Below are positions 5,348-13,117 of a stretch of 23,401 nt of DNA, piece by piece. The stretch is from Scatosoma sp045644545 (GTDB taxonomy: Bacteria; Bacillota; Clostridia; Christensenellales; Borkfalkiaceae), in NCBI GenBank assembly GCA_045644545.1, contig JAZRHC010000019.1:1-23401 (forward strand), given 5' to 3'. Both the position numbers and the translations under genes were made by a program. How positions within the stretch are numbered: the first letter of the stretch is position 1; every line of letters starts with the position of its first letter. Under the pieces are notes generated by a model. That model worked only from the letters and a program-made list of their open reading frames with translations, had not been told where the DNA came from and did not search any database.

Positions 5348-7519
5348 TTATTTGTTTTTCTTTTTCAAAGTAAGCCCGATACGCTTCTTTTTGACGTCCA
5401 CTTCTTTGACCCAAACGGTTACGACCTGCCCCACTTTTAACACTTCCGAAGGGTGACGGATATAGCGTTCGGTGAGCTCCGAAATATGCGCCAAACCGTC
5501 TTGGTGCACGCCGATATCGATAAACGCGCCGAAATCCACGACGTTGCGCACCGTGCCCGTAAGCTCCATACCCACCTTTAAATCTTCCATTCCCATAACG
5601 TCCGTGCGCAAGGTCGGCGCAGGCAAGCCCTCGCGGATATCCCGACCTGGCTTCATAAGCTCGGTGACGATATCGAGCATCGTCGCTTTATCAAGACCCG
5701 TTTCCTTGGCGGCTTTCTCCTCGCCGTATTTGACGATTCGCGCCCGAAGATCGGCAATACGCTTGGCTTTTACGTCCTCTTTCGTATAGGAGAAGAGCGA
5801 CAAAAGCTTTTCCGCTTTTTCATAGCTTTCGGGGTGCACGGCGGTGTTGTCGAGAATATTTTCCCCGCAATCGATTCGAAGGAAGCCTGCGCATTGTGTA
5901 TACGCCTTTTCGCCGAGCTTGGGAACTTTTAAAAGCTGTTTTCTCGATTTGAACTTCCCGTTCGTTTCGCGATAGCTGACGATATTTTTCGCGACCGCGG
6001 AATTTAACCCCGCGACGAATTTCAAAAGCGATACGCTCGCCGTATTCAAATCAACGCCAACGCTGTTTACGCAATCTTCCAGCACCCCTTCAAGCGCGCC
6101 GTCCAAGCGCTTTTCGTTCATATCGTGTTGATATTGCCCCACGCCGATGGATTTGGGGTCTATTTTAATAAGCTCCGCAAGCGGGTCTTGCAGTCTTCGC
6201 GCGATCGATACCGCGCTTCTCGTCGTCACGTCGAATTCGGGAAATTCTTCCGCACCCAAAGGACTTGCCGAATACACCGAAGCGCCCGCCTCGTTAACGA
6301 TTACGTAGCCGACCGTTCTGCCCGTTTCCGCTTTGATTTCCTTAATCAGATTCGCGATAAAAATTTCGCTTTCCTTGCTCGCCGTACCGTTTCCGCAAGA
6401 AATAACCTCCACGCCGTGTTTTTGAATCATTTCTTTTAAAACGCGCTTGGGTTCTTCTACCTTCGCATTCGGCAACGTTACGTGCACGACGGTGTTGTCG
6501 AGCACCTTACCCGTGCCGTCCACCACGCAGATCTTACAGCCCGTGCGATACCCGGGATCCCAGCCCATCGTGATCTTATCTTTGACGGGCGGTTGCATCA
6601 ATAAAGGCTTTAAATTCAATTCAAACATTTTGATCGCCTGTTCGCTCGCCTCTTCGAAAAGCTGCGCCCGCACCTCTCTTTCCACGGACGGCGCGATCAA
6701 TCTTTCGTATCCGTCCTCTGCCGCCGCTTTAACGATTTTCGTACACTCCCCGCCGTCCTTTAAAAACGCCGCCGCTGTTATGCGCTTGGCAAATTCCGCA
6801 TCCACTTCAATAGACGCCTTCAAAAATTCTTCCTTTTCCCCACGGTTCAAAGCAAGAACGCGATGGCTTTTGACCTCGGACACGGGCTCGCGGTAGTCCG
6901 CGTACATACCGTAGGTTTTCGCTTCGTCTTGTTCCTCTTTGCCTTTTATGTAGGAGGAAACGAGTTCGCCGTGCTTGATAAAGAAATTGCGGAGCTTCTT
7001 TCTCGTCGCGGCGTCGTCGGAAATGATTTCTGCGATAATATCCTGTGCGCCGGCGATCGCTTCTTCCGCGGAAGCAACTTCTTCCCCGATATATTTTTCG
7101 GCTTCTTTGAAAGGTTCAAACGCTTTATCCTGCTTTAAAATAACGTCGGCGAGCGGCTGCAAGCCTTTTGCGATCGCAACGGAAGCGCGGGTTTTTCTCT
7201 TTTGCTTATACGGGCGGTAAATATCCTCTACTTCCGTTAAAATCGTCGCGTTTTCCAAGGCGATTTTGATTTCGTCCGTCATTTTGCCCTGCGAATCGAT
7301 CGCCGCGGAAACCTCTTCTTTTCTCTTTTCGAGATTGCGAAGATACGTAAGCCTATCGGAAAGCTCGCGAAGCACTTGATCGTCGCAACTGCCCGTCATT
7401 TCCTTTCTGTACCGCGCGATAAAGGGAATCGTGTTTCCCTCGTCGATCAGCGATACGATATTGTTCGCGTGGTTTGCCGTTAAGTTGAATTCCTTGGTGA
7501 TCGTCTGTAAAATATCCAT
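5348..7519 (-). CDS. tex: Tex family RNA-binding transcription accessory protein
   Basis: This 723-aa protein has the full Tex architecture. An N-terminal helical region contains IPFIARYRKE (31-40) and EDIYRPYKQKRKT (98-110). A YqgF/RNase H-like domain starts at GWDPGYRTG (319-327). Helix-hairpin-helix motifs follow (about 500-560, GLNSAVAKNIV and KVPKLGEKAY). A C-terminal S1 domain (about 650-720) shows GTVRNVVDFGAFIDIG and GLAHISEL. Tex proteins bind nucleic acid and associate with the transcription machinery; their precise role is unsettled. The start is 11 bp after the AlkD-like gene's stop, with a weak AAGG ribosome site. It is the last gene of the long minus-strand cluster. Confidence 0.95.
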   Translation of the reverse strand: MDILQTITKEFNLTANHANNIVSLIDEGNTIPFIARYRKEMTGSCDDQVLRELSDRLTYLRNLEKRKEEVSAAIDSQGKMTDEIKIALENATILTEVEDIYRPYKQKRKTRASVAIAKGLQPLADVILKQDKAFEPFKEAEKYIGEEVASAEEAIAGAQDIIAEIISDDAATRKKLRNFFIKHGELVSSYIKGKEEQDEAKTYGMYADYREPVSEVKSHRVLALNRGEKEEFLKASIEVDAEFAKRITAAAFLKDGGECTKIVKAAAEDGYERLIAPSVEREVRAQLFEEASEQAIKMFELNLKPLLMQPPVKDKITMGWDPGYRTGCKICVVDGTGKVLDNTVVHVTLPNAKVEEPKRVLKEMIQKHGVEVISCGNGTASKESEIFIANLIKEIKAETGRTVGYVIVNEAGASVYSASPLGAEEFPEFDVTTRSAVSIARRLQDPLAELIKIDPKSIGVGQYQHDMNEKRLDGALEGVLEDCVNSVGVDLNTASVSLLKFVAGLNSAVAKNIVSYRETNGKFKSRKQLLKVPKLGEKAYTQCAGFLRIDCGENILDNTAVHPESYEKAEKLLSLFSYTKEDVKAKRIADLRARIVKYGEEKAAKETGLDKATMLDIVTELMKPGRDIREGLPAPTLRTDVMGMEDLKVGMELTGTVRNVVDFGAFIDIGVHQDGLAHISELTERYIRHPSEVLKVGQVVTVWVKEVDVKKKRIGLTLKKKNK

Positions 7520-7530
7520 ATTGTTTTGCC

Positions 7531-8208
7531 TTATTTTTCCTTTTTTATTTTTAAAGAATTTAAAAATTCTTTCCGTTCCTTACTTATTCGAAAGCTTTCT
7601 CGCGCTTTTTGTATTGCCTTATTATGCGTTTTCTCGTCTAAAATACCGCTTCGTAGAATTTTAACGCCGTGATCGTATAATTTTATGAGCAACTCGGCAA
7701 CTAACCACGCGGCAGCCATACGTATATAATATTTTTGCATATCCGCTCTTTTTAAATAGCTTTCTATAATAGGAATATATTTTTCTTCCGCGTAATACGC
7801 AAGCAACGTGACGAGCACGTACCGCTCGTAAAATTCTCCGCCGTGGACGAAAAGCTCTTCTAATTTCAAAAGATACTCCTCGCGGTGTTTTTTAATCGCT
7901 TTCGGGCGAAAACAGTCGCAAATCCCCCAGTTATCCATCAATCCTACCGCTCGGTCAAGATAGTCCGTCAACGTTTTATAATCGAGCAAAGAAAGAGCCG
8001 TGAGCTTGATAAAAGTCACCTCGAAATATTCGTCGGGATAAGAAAACAATTCTTCAAAATTGCTTAACTGCCGTTTCGCAATCTCGCGCATTTTCGGCGT
8101 GCGTATTCCCAAAATTTCTTGCTTCGTGTCGATCAGTCGCCGTTGAAACGCCGCAAACGACGGCTCGCAAAAGGGCGCTATTTCCTTTAAAAATTCAGCG
8201 TAAGTCAT
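7531..8208 (-). CDS. AlkD-like DNA alkylation repair protein
   Basis: The product is 225 aa and belongs to the HEAT-like-repeat AlkD superfamily, DNA glycosylases removing bulky or cationic N3/N7-alkylated purines. Recognisable segments are LGIRTPKMREIAK (33-45), MDNWGICDCF (91-100) with W94 and D98 at the W-x3-D spacing of the AlkD catalytic Trp and Asp, and FYERYVLVTLL with a likely conserved Arg (R129). AAAWLVAE (about 166-173) and a basic C-terminus follow. The start overlaps the 3' end of the upstream glycosylase gene by 14 bp, implying translational coupling. Substrate is inferred from family only. Confidence 0.88.
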   Translation of the reverse strand: MTYAEFLKEIAPFCEPSFAAFQRRLIDTKQEILGIRTPKMREIAKRQLSNFEELFSYPDEYFEVTFIKLTALSLLDYKTLTDYLDRAVGLMDNWGICDCFRPKAIKKHREEYLLKLEELFVHGGEFYERYVLVTLLAYYAEEKYIPIIESYLKRADMQKYYIRMAAAWLVAELLIKLYDHGVKILRSGILDEKTHNKAIQKARESFRISKERKEFLNSLKIKKEK

Positions 8209-8674
8209 TCAGTCGTTCTCTCCATATCCTTTCGTCGAATCGCGGATTCGCAGGGCTCGTAGACGGCATTTTATAATAAGGAATTCCGCAATCCGAATAA
8301 TGCTTTTTAAAGAGGGAAAAGGAAAGCGAACCGTTCAATAATATTCTTTCGATCTTCGCGACCTTAAAAATTTCCGTCAGATCGACAACGCGGGGATTTT
8401 TTACCGACGAATCCGCAGATCCCTCGATTTCACATTCCGTGACCATATCCCAAAGCGCAATTTTATTTCGGAATAAAAATTCCTTTTTTGCCTCGACTGA
8501 AAGCGGCACGCCCTCGCCGAAAATCCCGCAGACCGTTTTCCAAAAACGGTTTTGTTTATGCCCGTAATAAAACTCGATTTCCCGACTTTTCACGGAAGGA
8601 AAACTCCCTAAAACGAGTACGCGGCTCTCCGTGTTATATACGGGCGGAAAACCCATTTTTATCCGTTTTTCCAT
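8195..8674 (-). CDS. Uracil-DNA glycosylase superfamily protein, probable hypoxanthine-DNA (deoxyinosine) glycosylase
   Basis: This 159-aa protein fits the small UDG-superfamily group that excises hypoxanthine from DNA (family 6). Motif 1 is VLGSFPSVKSRE (21-32), followed by YYGHKQNRFW (36-45), where N42 is the likely catalytic Asn of this family. The C-terminal motif is MPSTSPANPRF. It starts 7 bp after the M16 gene with an AAGGGA ribosome site and overlaps the AlkD-like gene, so two base-excision enzymes appear to be coupled. An alternative is a G:U/T mismatch glycosylase of the same superfamily. Confidence 0.85.
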   Translation of the reverse strand: MEKRIKMGFPPVYNTESRVLVLGSFPSVKSREIEFYYGHKQNRFWKTVCGIFGEGVPLSVEAKKEFLFRNKIALWDMVTECEIEGSADSSVKNPRVVDLTEIFKVAKIERILLNGSLSFSLFKKHYSDCGIPYYKMPSTSPANPRFDERIWRERLNDLR

Positions 8675-8681
8675 AGTTCCC

Positions 8682-9920
8682 TTATAAAATCAGCCGTTTT
8701 TTCGTGTTTCCTATCAAAGAAACCGCCTTCTTTTCTTCGTCGAACAATAAGCTTAACGCTTGCTTTGCGTCGTCCTGCGTCATTGCGCTGAGTTTTTCGA
8801 GCTTGTCCTCGAAATCAAAAAGCTGATCGTTTTGAAGCATATATTTCCCGTATAAAATCATTTGCGAAGAAGTGCTTTCGTTGGAAAAGAACATATTCGC
8901 TTTCATCTGTTCGCGGCTACGCAAAAACTCCGATTCGGTGATGCCGTTCTTTTTTATCTCGTCCACGACCCGATTGATCGCGTCGTACGCTTTTAAAACG
9001 TTCGAGGAATTCACTCCCGCGTAGATCGTCAGCGCGCCGCACTCCTCAAACGAAGAAATATAGGAATACACCGAATAGGCAAGCCCTTGCTTTTCACGCA
9101 CCTCTTGAAAAAGCCGACTGCTCATATTGCCGCCGAGCACGCCGTTCACCGCGCGGGAAGCGTCGGAAAGCTCGTGATCGCGAGGCAAAGCGGGATAGGC
9201 GATACCGATATGCATCTGCTCTGCTTTTTTGCGTTTTAAAAGGCTTTCGCGCGCAAAAACGATCTTCTTTTCCCGTTTTTCAAAGTTTCCCTTTTCGAGT
9301 TTTCCGAAATAGCTTTCCACGAGAGAAACGGCGTCCGAAAACTCCACGTCCCCCGCGAAGGAAATCACGATATTTTCGGGACAATATCGCGCCGATTTAT
9401 ATTTTGCGATATCTTCAACCGTAAACCCGTTCACGTTTTCGCAAGGGCCTAAAATATTTCTGCCGTAGTTTTCTTTTCCGTAGAACGCGCGCGCGAGCTG
9501 ATCAAGACACAGATCCTCGGGCGTATCCTCGTTCATCGCGATCTCCTCGCAAACGACTCCCTTTTCGCGAATCATTTCCTCTTCGGGAAACACCGAATCT
9601 AAAAACAGATCGGATAAAATTTCAAACGCCTCCGCCGTGTGATCGGACGTACACTTCGAATAATAACAGGTTACGTCCTTGCCCGTAAACGCATTCACCT
9701 GCGCGCCGATTCGGTCGAACGCGTCGGATATCTCGTAAGAGCTTCTTTTATGCGTTCCCTTGAACTGCATATGCTCGATAAAATGCGAAATGCCGTCCTC
9801 TTTATCCGTTTCCACCGCCGAACCCGTCCCGACGAGCACGCCCATCGTAACCGATTTCAAGCCTTCCATTTTTTTCACTACGAGCCGAAGCCCGTTTTCG
9901 TATCTCTTTTCAAAAACCAT
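8682..9920 (-). CDS. M16 family zinc metallopeptidase
   Basis: The product is 412 aa, typical of bacterial processing-peptidase-like M16B proteins. The inverted zinc motif HFIEH (H46, E49, H50) is intact, with a Glu-rich CEEIAMNED (about 124-132) supplying the third ligand. The second-half motif SSRLFQEVREKQGLAYSVYS is also present. No signal peptide is visible, so it is probably cytoplasmic. AAAGGAT precedes the start, and the upstream stop codon is 3 bp away. The natural substrate of these enzymes in Clostridia is generally unknown. Confidence 0.93.
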   Translation of the reverse strand: MVFEKRYENGLRLVVKKMEGLKSVTMGVLVGTGSAVETDKEDGISHFIEHMQFKGTHKRSSYEISDAFDRIGAQVNAFTGKDVTCYYSKCTSDHTAEAFEILSDLFLDSVFPEEEMIREKGVVCEEIAMNEDTPEDLCLDQLARAFYGKENYGRNILGPCENVNGFTVEDIAKYKSARYCPENIVISFAGDVEFSDAVSLVESYFGKLEKGNFEKREKKIVFARESLLKRKKAEQMHIGIAYPALPRDHELSDASRAVNGVLGGNMSSRLFQEVREKQGLAYSVYSYISSFEECGALTIYAGVNSSNVLKAYDAINRVVDEIKKNGITESEFLRSREQMKANMFFSNESTSSQMILYGKYMLQNDQLFDFEDKLEKLSAMTQDDAKQALSLLFDEEKKAVSLIGNTKKRLIL

Positions 9921-9923
9921 AGT

Positions 9924-10646
9924 TTATCCTTTTAACTTTAAATTTTCCGACACGCTCACCGCTTTGAAATTTTGCGAAGCGTAGTATTTTAAAATATCGT
10001 CCAAAGCGTCCGCCGTTTCCTTCATCGGATGCATCAACACGAATTCCCCGCCTTGAATATCCTTCGTCGCCCGCTTATAGATCAAAGCGGAATCTTTATC
10101 TCGCCAATCGATCGTATCGCGCGACCAGAGTATCGTTTTCATACCCAGCGTTTCCGCAACCTCTAACGCCGTTTTTCCGTAGCTTCCCGAAGGCGGAGCA
10201 AACAGCACGGGCGTGATCCCCGTCGAAAGGCGCACGAATTCGTTACAAGTTTCGATCTCTTTTCGGTTGGCTTCCCGACCTAACGTTTTATGATCTTTAT
10301 GGAAATAACCGTGATTGCCGAGCTCGTGCCCCGCCTCGGCGATCTTTTTCAAACATTCTACGTTATCGTCCGCCCAACAACCGCCGATAAAAAAGGTAGC
10401 CGTCGCTTCGTTCGCCTCTAAAACCCCCAAAATTCTCTCCACCTCTTCCGTTCCCCAATATACGTTGAACATTAAGGAAACCGCGCCCGTGTCGCTCCCT
10501 GCGCTTCGATAAACGTTTGCTTCCGCGCCGTCGGTCGTTACCGATTGTTCGATCGGCAACAAACACGCGAATCCGACCGATAGGATAAGAGCGCCAAGCG
10601 CTAAATTAGTAGCCGTATGAGAAAATTTCCAAGATCTTTTATTCAC
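9924..10646 (-). CDS. Membrane-anchored polysaccharide-deacetylase-fold (NodB-like) protein, active site altered
   Basis: I choose GTG at 10644-10646 (240 aa) because GAGGTGG lies just upstream; an in-frame TTG at 10694 has no such site. Residues 11-31 form one hydrophobic anchor, so the rest is extracytoplasmic. The NodB domain (about 55-230) resembles the PdaB-like sporulation/cell-wall group. Motif 1 is SLMFNVYWG, with Asn61 where catalytic Asp is usual. Motif 2 HGYFH (H112, H116) is present; motif 3 reads APPSGSYG with Ala for Arg; WSRDTIDWRD and LMHP follow. I recall a clostridial subgroup with the same NVYWG and APPSG changes, so this may be a subfamily trait rather than decay. The 59-bp gap upstream could hold a weak promoter (TTGCGC, 16 nt, TATATA). 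Confidence 0.82.
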   Translation of the reverse strand: MNKRSWKFSHTATNLALGALILSVGFACLLPIEQSVTTDGAEANVYRSAGSDTGAVSLMFNVYWGTEEVERILGVLEANEATATFFIGGCWADDNVECLKKIAEAGHELGNHGYFHKDHKTLGREANRKEIETCNEFVRLSTGITPVLFAPPSGSYGKTALEVAETLGMKTILWSRDTIDWRDKDSALIYKRATKDIQGGEFVLMHPMKETADALDDILKYYASQNFKAVSVSENLKLKG

Positions 10647-10705
10647 CTTTCCACCTCGAAAACAAGTATATATTATCCTATTTTCAAGGCGCAAGGTTTA
10701 TGCGT

Positions 10706-13114
10706 TTATTTGATTTTTACGATGGTTACGCCCGTTTCGCCCTCGCCGTACTTTCCGTAGCGGAAGTCCGCAACGTTCTTATGCGCGCGCAAAAATTCCC
10801 GTATCCCCTCGCGGAGCTTGCCCGTGCCGACTCCGTGCACGATACGCACTTCTTCGAGGTTGGAAACCACCGCCGAATCGATAAACGCTTCCACCTCGGG
10901 CAACGCGTCGAGAACGGTCATACCGATCACGTTGATTTCAAGCGACGGCGCTGGTTTCGGGGCAAGCGATTTACTCACGCAAATCTGATCGTTTTCTTTT
11001 TTCGAAAGCTTTCTTTGCCATTTCGGAAGCTTTTTTTCGTCCCTTCTTATCTCACTTGCAAGATACGAAAGATCGGAAATTTTACTTCTGATTCGGATAT
11101 TCCCGCATAAAACTTCCGCTTCGTTCTTTTGACTCCGAACGCTTTGCACCGTGCCTTCTTGATTGATATTTTTCACAAACACGCGATCGCCGACCTTTAA
11201 CTTTTCCGCTTTCACGGGCAGGTATTGCGGCTTTTGCAATTCTTCTTTTTCCGTGTCGTACGCCAAATCTCCGAGTCTGTTTTTTAAAGTCCGCGCCTTG
11301 ATCAGGTCGGCTTCCGAAAGAGTCTGTCGTTCAAAAATTCCTTCGATTTCTTTTAAAAATTCTTCCGCTTCTGCCGTTCGCTCGTTAATAATCCTTCTCG
11401 ATTCTGCTTTTGCGCTCGTAAACAGCTTTTCTTTTTCCTTGCGAAGCCGTTCCCTTTCGGTTTCCACTTCGCGTAGTTTTTCCTGCCATTCCGCCCTTAA
11501 ACGATTGGTTTCCAAAAGACTTTTTTCCGCTTCCACACGGCTCTCTTCCGCGCTACGCACGATATTTTCAAACGCTTGCGCGCCCTCCGAAAGCCCGTTG
11601 AACGCCTCGCGAAGAATCTCGTCTTTTAAGCCTAATCTTCTCGAAATCGCAAGCGCGTTGCTCGACCCGGGAATGCCTATTTTTATGAAATATAAGGGTT
11701 GCAAGGTATTCGAATCGAATTCCATACACGCGTTTTTTATACCGTCCGCCGCGAAAGCAAATTCTTTAAGCGCGGAATAATGCGTGGTCACAACGCCCGT
11801 ACAGCCTTTTTTCAAAAGATAGGAAACGATGGCTTTTGCCAGCGCTTGCCCCTCGTCGGGATCTGTTCCTCCGCCAAGCTCGTCGATCAAAACGAGCGAA
11901 CGCTCGTCTGCTTTATCGACGATCCCGATAATATTCGTGATATGCGACGAAAAGGTGGACAGGCTTTCTTCAATGCTTTGCGAATCCCCAACGTCGCAAT
12001 AAATCTCTTCGAAAATAGAAATCTCCGCACGCCGAGCAGGCACGAACAGCCCGCACGCCGCCATTAGCGAAAACAACCCGACCATTTTTAAGGTGACCGT
12101 TTTACCGCCCGTATTCGGACCGCTGATTAGAAGAAAACGATATTCCTTTCCGAGCGTTAAGCTTACGGGCACGACCTTTTTCGAATCGATCAAGGGGTGT
12201 CTGCCCCGTTCGATTTCGACCACGCCTTTTCCGTTGACTTCGGGTTTTACGGACGAGGTTTTATAGGCGTACTCCGCGCGCGCGTAATAGGCGTCGATTT
12301 CTTCAAGGACTGCGATATCGACGGAAAGCTCGTCGCCGATAAACCCCACGCGGCGGGAAAGCTCGCCCAAAATCCGTTCGACTTCTTCCTTTTCGTCGAT
12401 CGCGAGCGAACGGAGCTCGTTGTTCATTTCCAGCACTTCTTCGGGCTCGATAAAAAAAGTCGCCCCGCTTGCCGAACGGTCGTGGATAAAGCCTTTGATA
12501 TTCCGCTTATACTCTGCGCGCACGGGCAAAACGTAGCGGTTATCCCGCATCGTGATAATGCCGTCCTGCAAATATTTCCCCTCGCTTCCCGAAAGATATT
12601 CGGAAAGCCGAACGCGAATTTTTTCGTTCAGCGCGCGAATTTCCTTTCGCACGGTATAAAGCTTGTCGCTTGCGTAATCGCTCACTTCCGTGTCGTTTAA
12701 GATCTTCGTGGAAATATCCTCTTCCAGCGCGGAATCGAAATACAAATTATTCGCAAGCTCTTTCATTGCGACGATCTCTTCGTCGTTGATCCCCGCAATT
12801 CCCGTATAGGCAATTCGGGTCGAACGCAGAAGATTTCCCACGGACAAAAGCTCCCCGCAAGAAAGCGCCGAGCCTTTTTTCGCGCGTTCAAGCTCGTCGG
12901 AAAACGGCGGAAAATACTCCACCTTACTCACGCCGTGCGCAAAGAGAAGCTTCACGCATTCTTCCGTTTTTAAAAGGCATTTTTTCACCTTCGAAAGCGC
13001 TCTGAGCGGCTGAAAGGCTTTAAGGGCTTTTTTGCCGTCTTCCAACACCGCATATTCTGCGGCAATCGAAAGGATTTTATTCAATTCCGTCTTTTCTATC
13101 GCTCTTTGATTCAT
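10706..13114 (-). CDS. mutS2: MutS2 family ATPase with C-terminal Smr domain
   Basis: This 802-aa protein has full MutS2 architecture. The core domain leads to a MutS ATPase with Walker A GPNTGGKT (332-339) and Walker B LVLIDELGGGTDP, then TTHYSALKEFA. A long charged coiled coil follows (about 510-620), then a KOW-like linker (KVGDRVFVKN) and an Smr domain (about 725-802). MutS2 has been linked to suppressing recombination and to splitting collided ribosomes. The Smr HGVGTG motif (760-765) is intact, but the usual Leu-Asp-Leu-Arg/His-Gly reads EINVIGM, lacking the Asp and Arg. The ATG is 3 bp after the U32 stop and has no clear Shine-Dalgarno, suggesting coupled translation. Confidence 0.96.
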   Translation of the reverse strand: MNQRAIEKTELNKILSIAAEYAVLEDGKKALKAFQPLRALSKVKKCLLKTEECVKLLFAHGVSKVEYFPPFSDELERAKKGSALSCGELLSVGNLLRSTRIAYTGIAGINDEEIVAMKELANNLYFDSALEEDISTKILNDTEVSDYASDKLYTVRKEIRALNEKIRVRLSEYLSGSEGKYLQDGIITMRDNRYVLPVRAEYKRNIKGFIHDRSASGATFFIEPEEVLEMNNELRSLAIDEKEEVERILGELSRRVGFIGDELSVDIAVLEEIDAYYARAEYAYKTSSVKPEVNGKGVVEIERGRHPLIDSKKVVPVSLTLGKEYRFLLISGPNTGGKTVTLKMVGLFSLMAACGLFVPARRAEISIFEEIYCDVGDSQSIEESLSTFSSHITNIIGIVDKADERSLVLIDELGGGTDPDEGQALAKAIVSYLLKKGCTGVVTTHYSALKEFAFAADGIKNACMEFDSNTLQPLYFIKIGIPGSSNALAISRRLGLKDEILREAFNGLSEGAQAFENIVRSAEESRVEAEKSLLETNRLRAEWQEKLREVETERERLRKEKEKLFTSAKAESRRIINERTAEAEEFLKEIEGIFERQTLSEADLIKARTLKNRLGDLAYDTEKEELQKPQYLPVKAEKLKVGDRVFVKNINQEGTVQSVRSQKNEAEVLCGNIRIRSKISDLSYLASEIRRDEKKLPKWQRKLSKKENDQICVSKSLAPKPAPSLEINVIGMTVLDALPEVEAFIDSAVVSNLEEVRIVHGVGTGKLREGIREFLRAHKNVADFRYGKYGEGETGVTIVKIK

Positions 13115-13117
13115 CGT

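Noticed and set aside
10647..10694. N-terminal extension of the deacetylase-like protein from an upstream TTG
   Set aside because: The GTG at 10644-10646 has GAGGTGG directly upstream and places the membrane anchor near the N-terminus; the TTG has no ribosome site.
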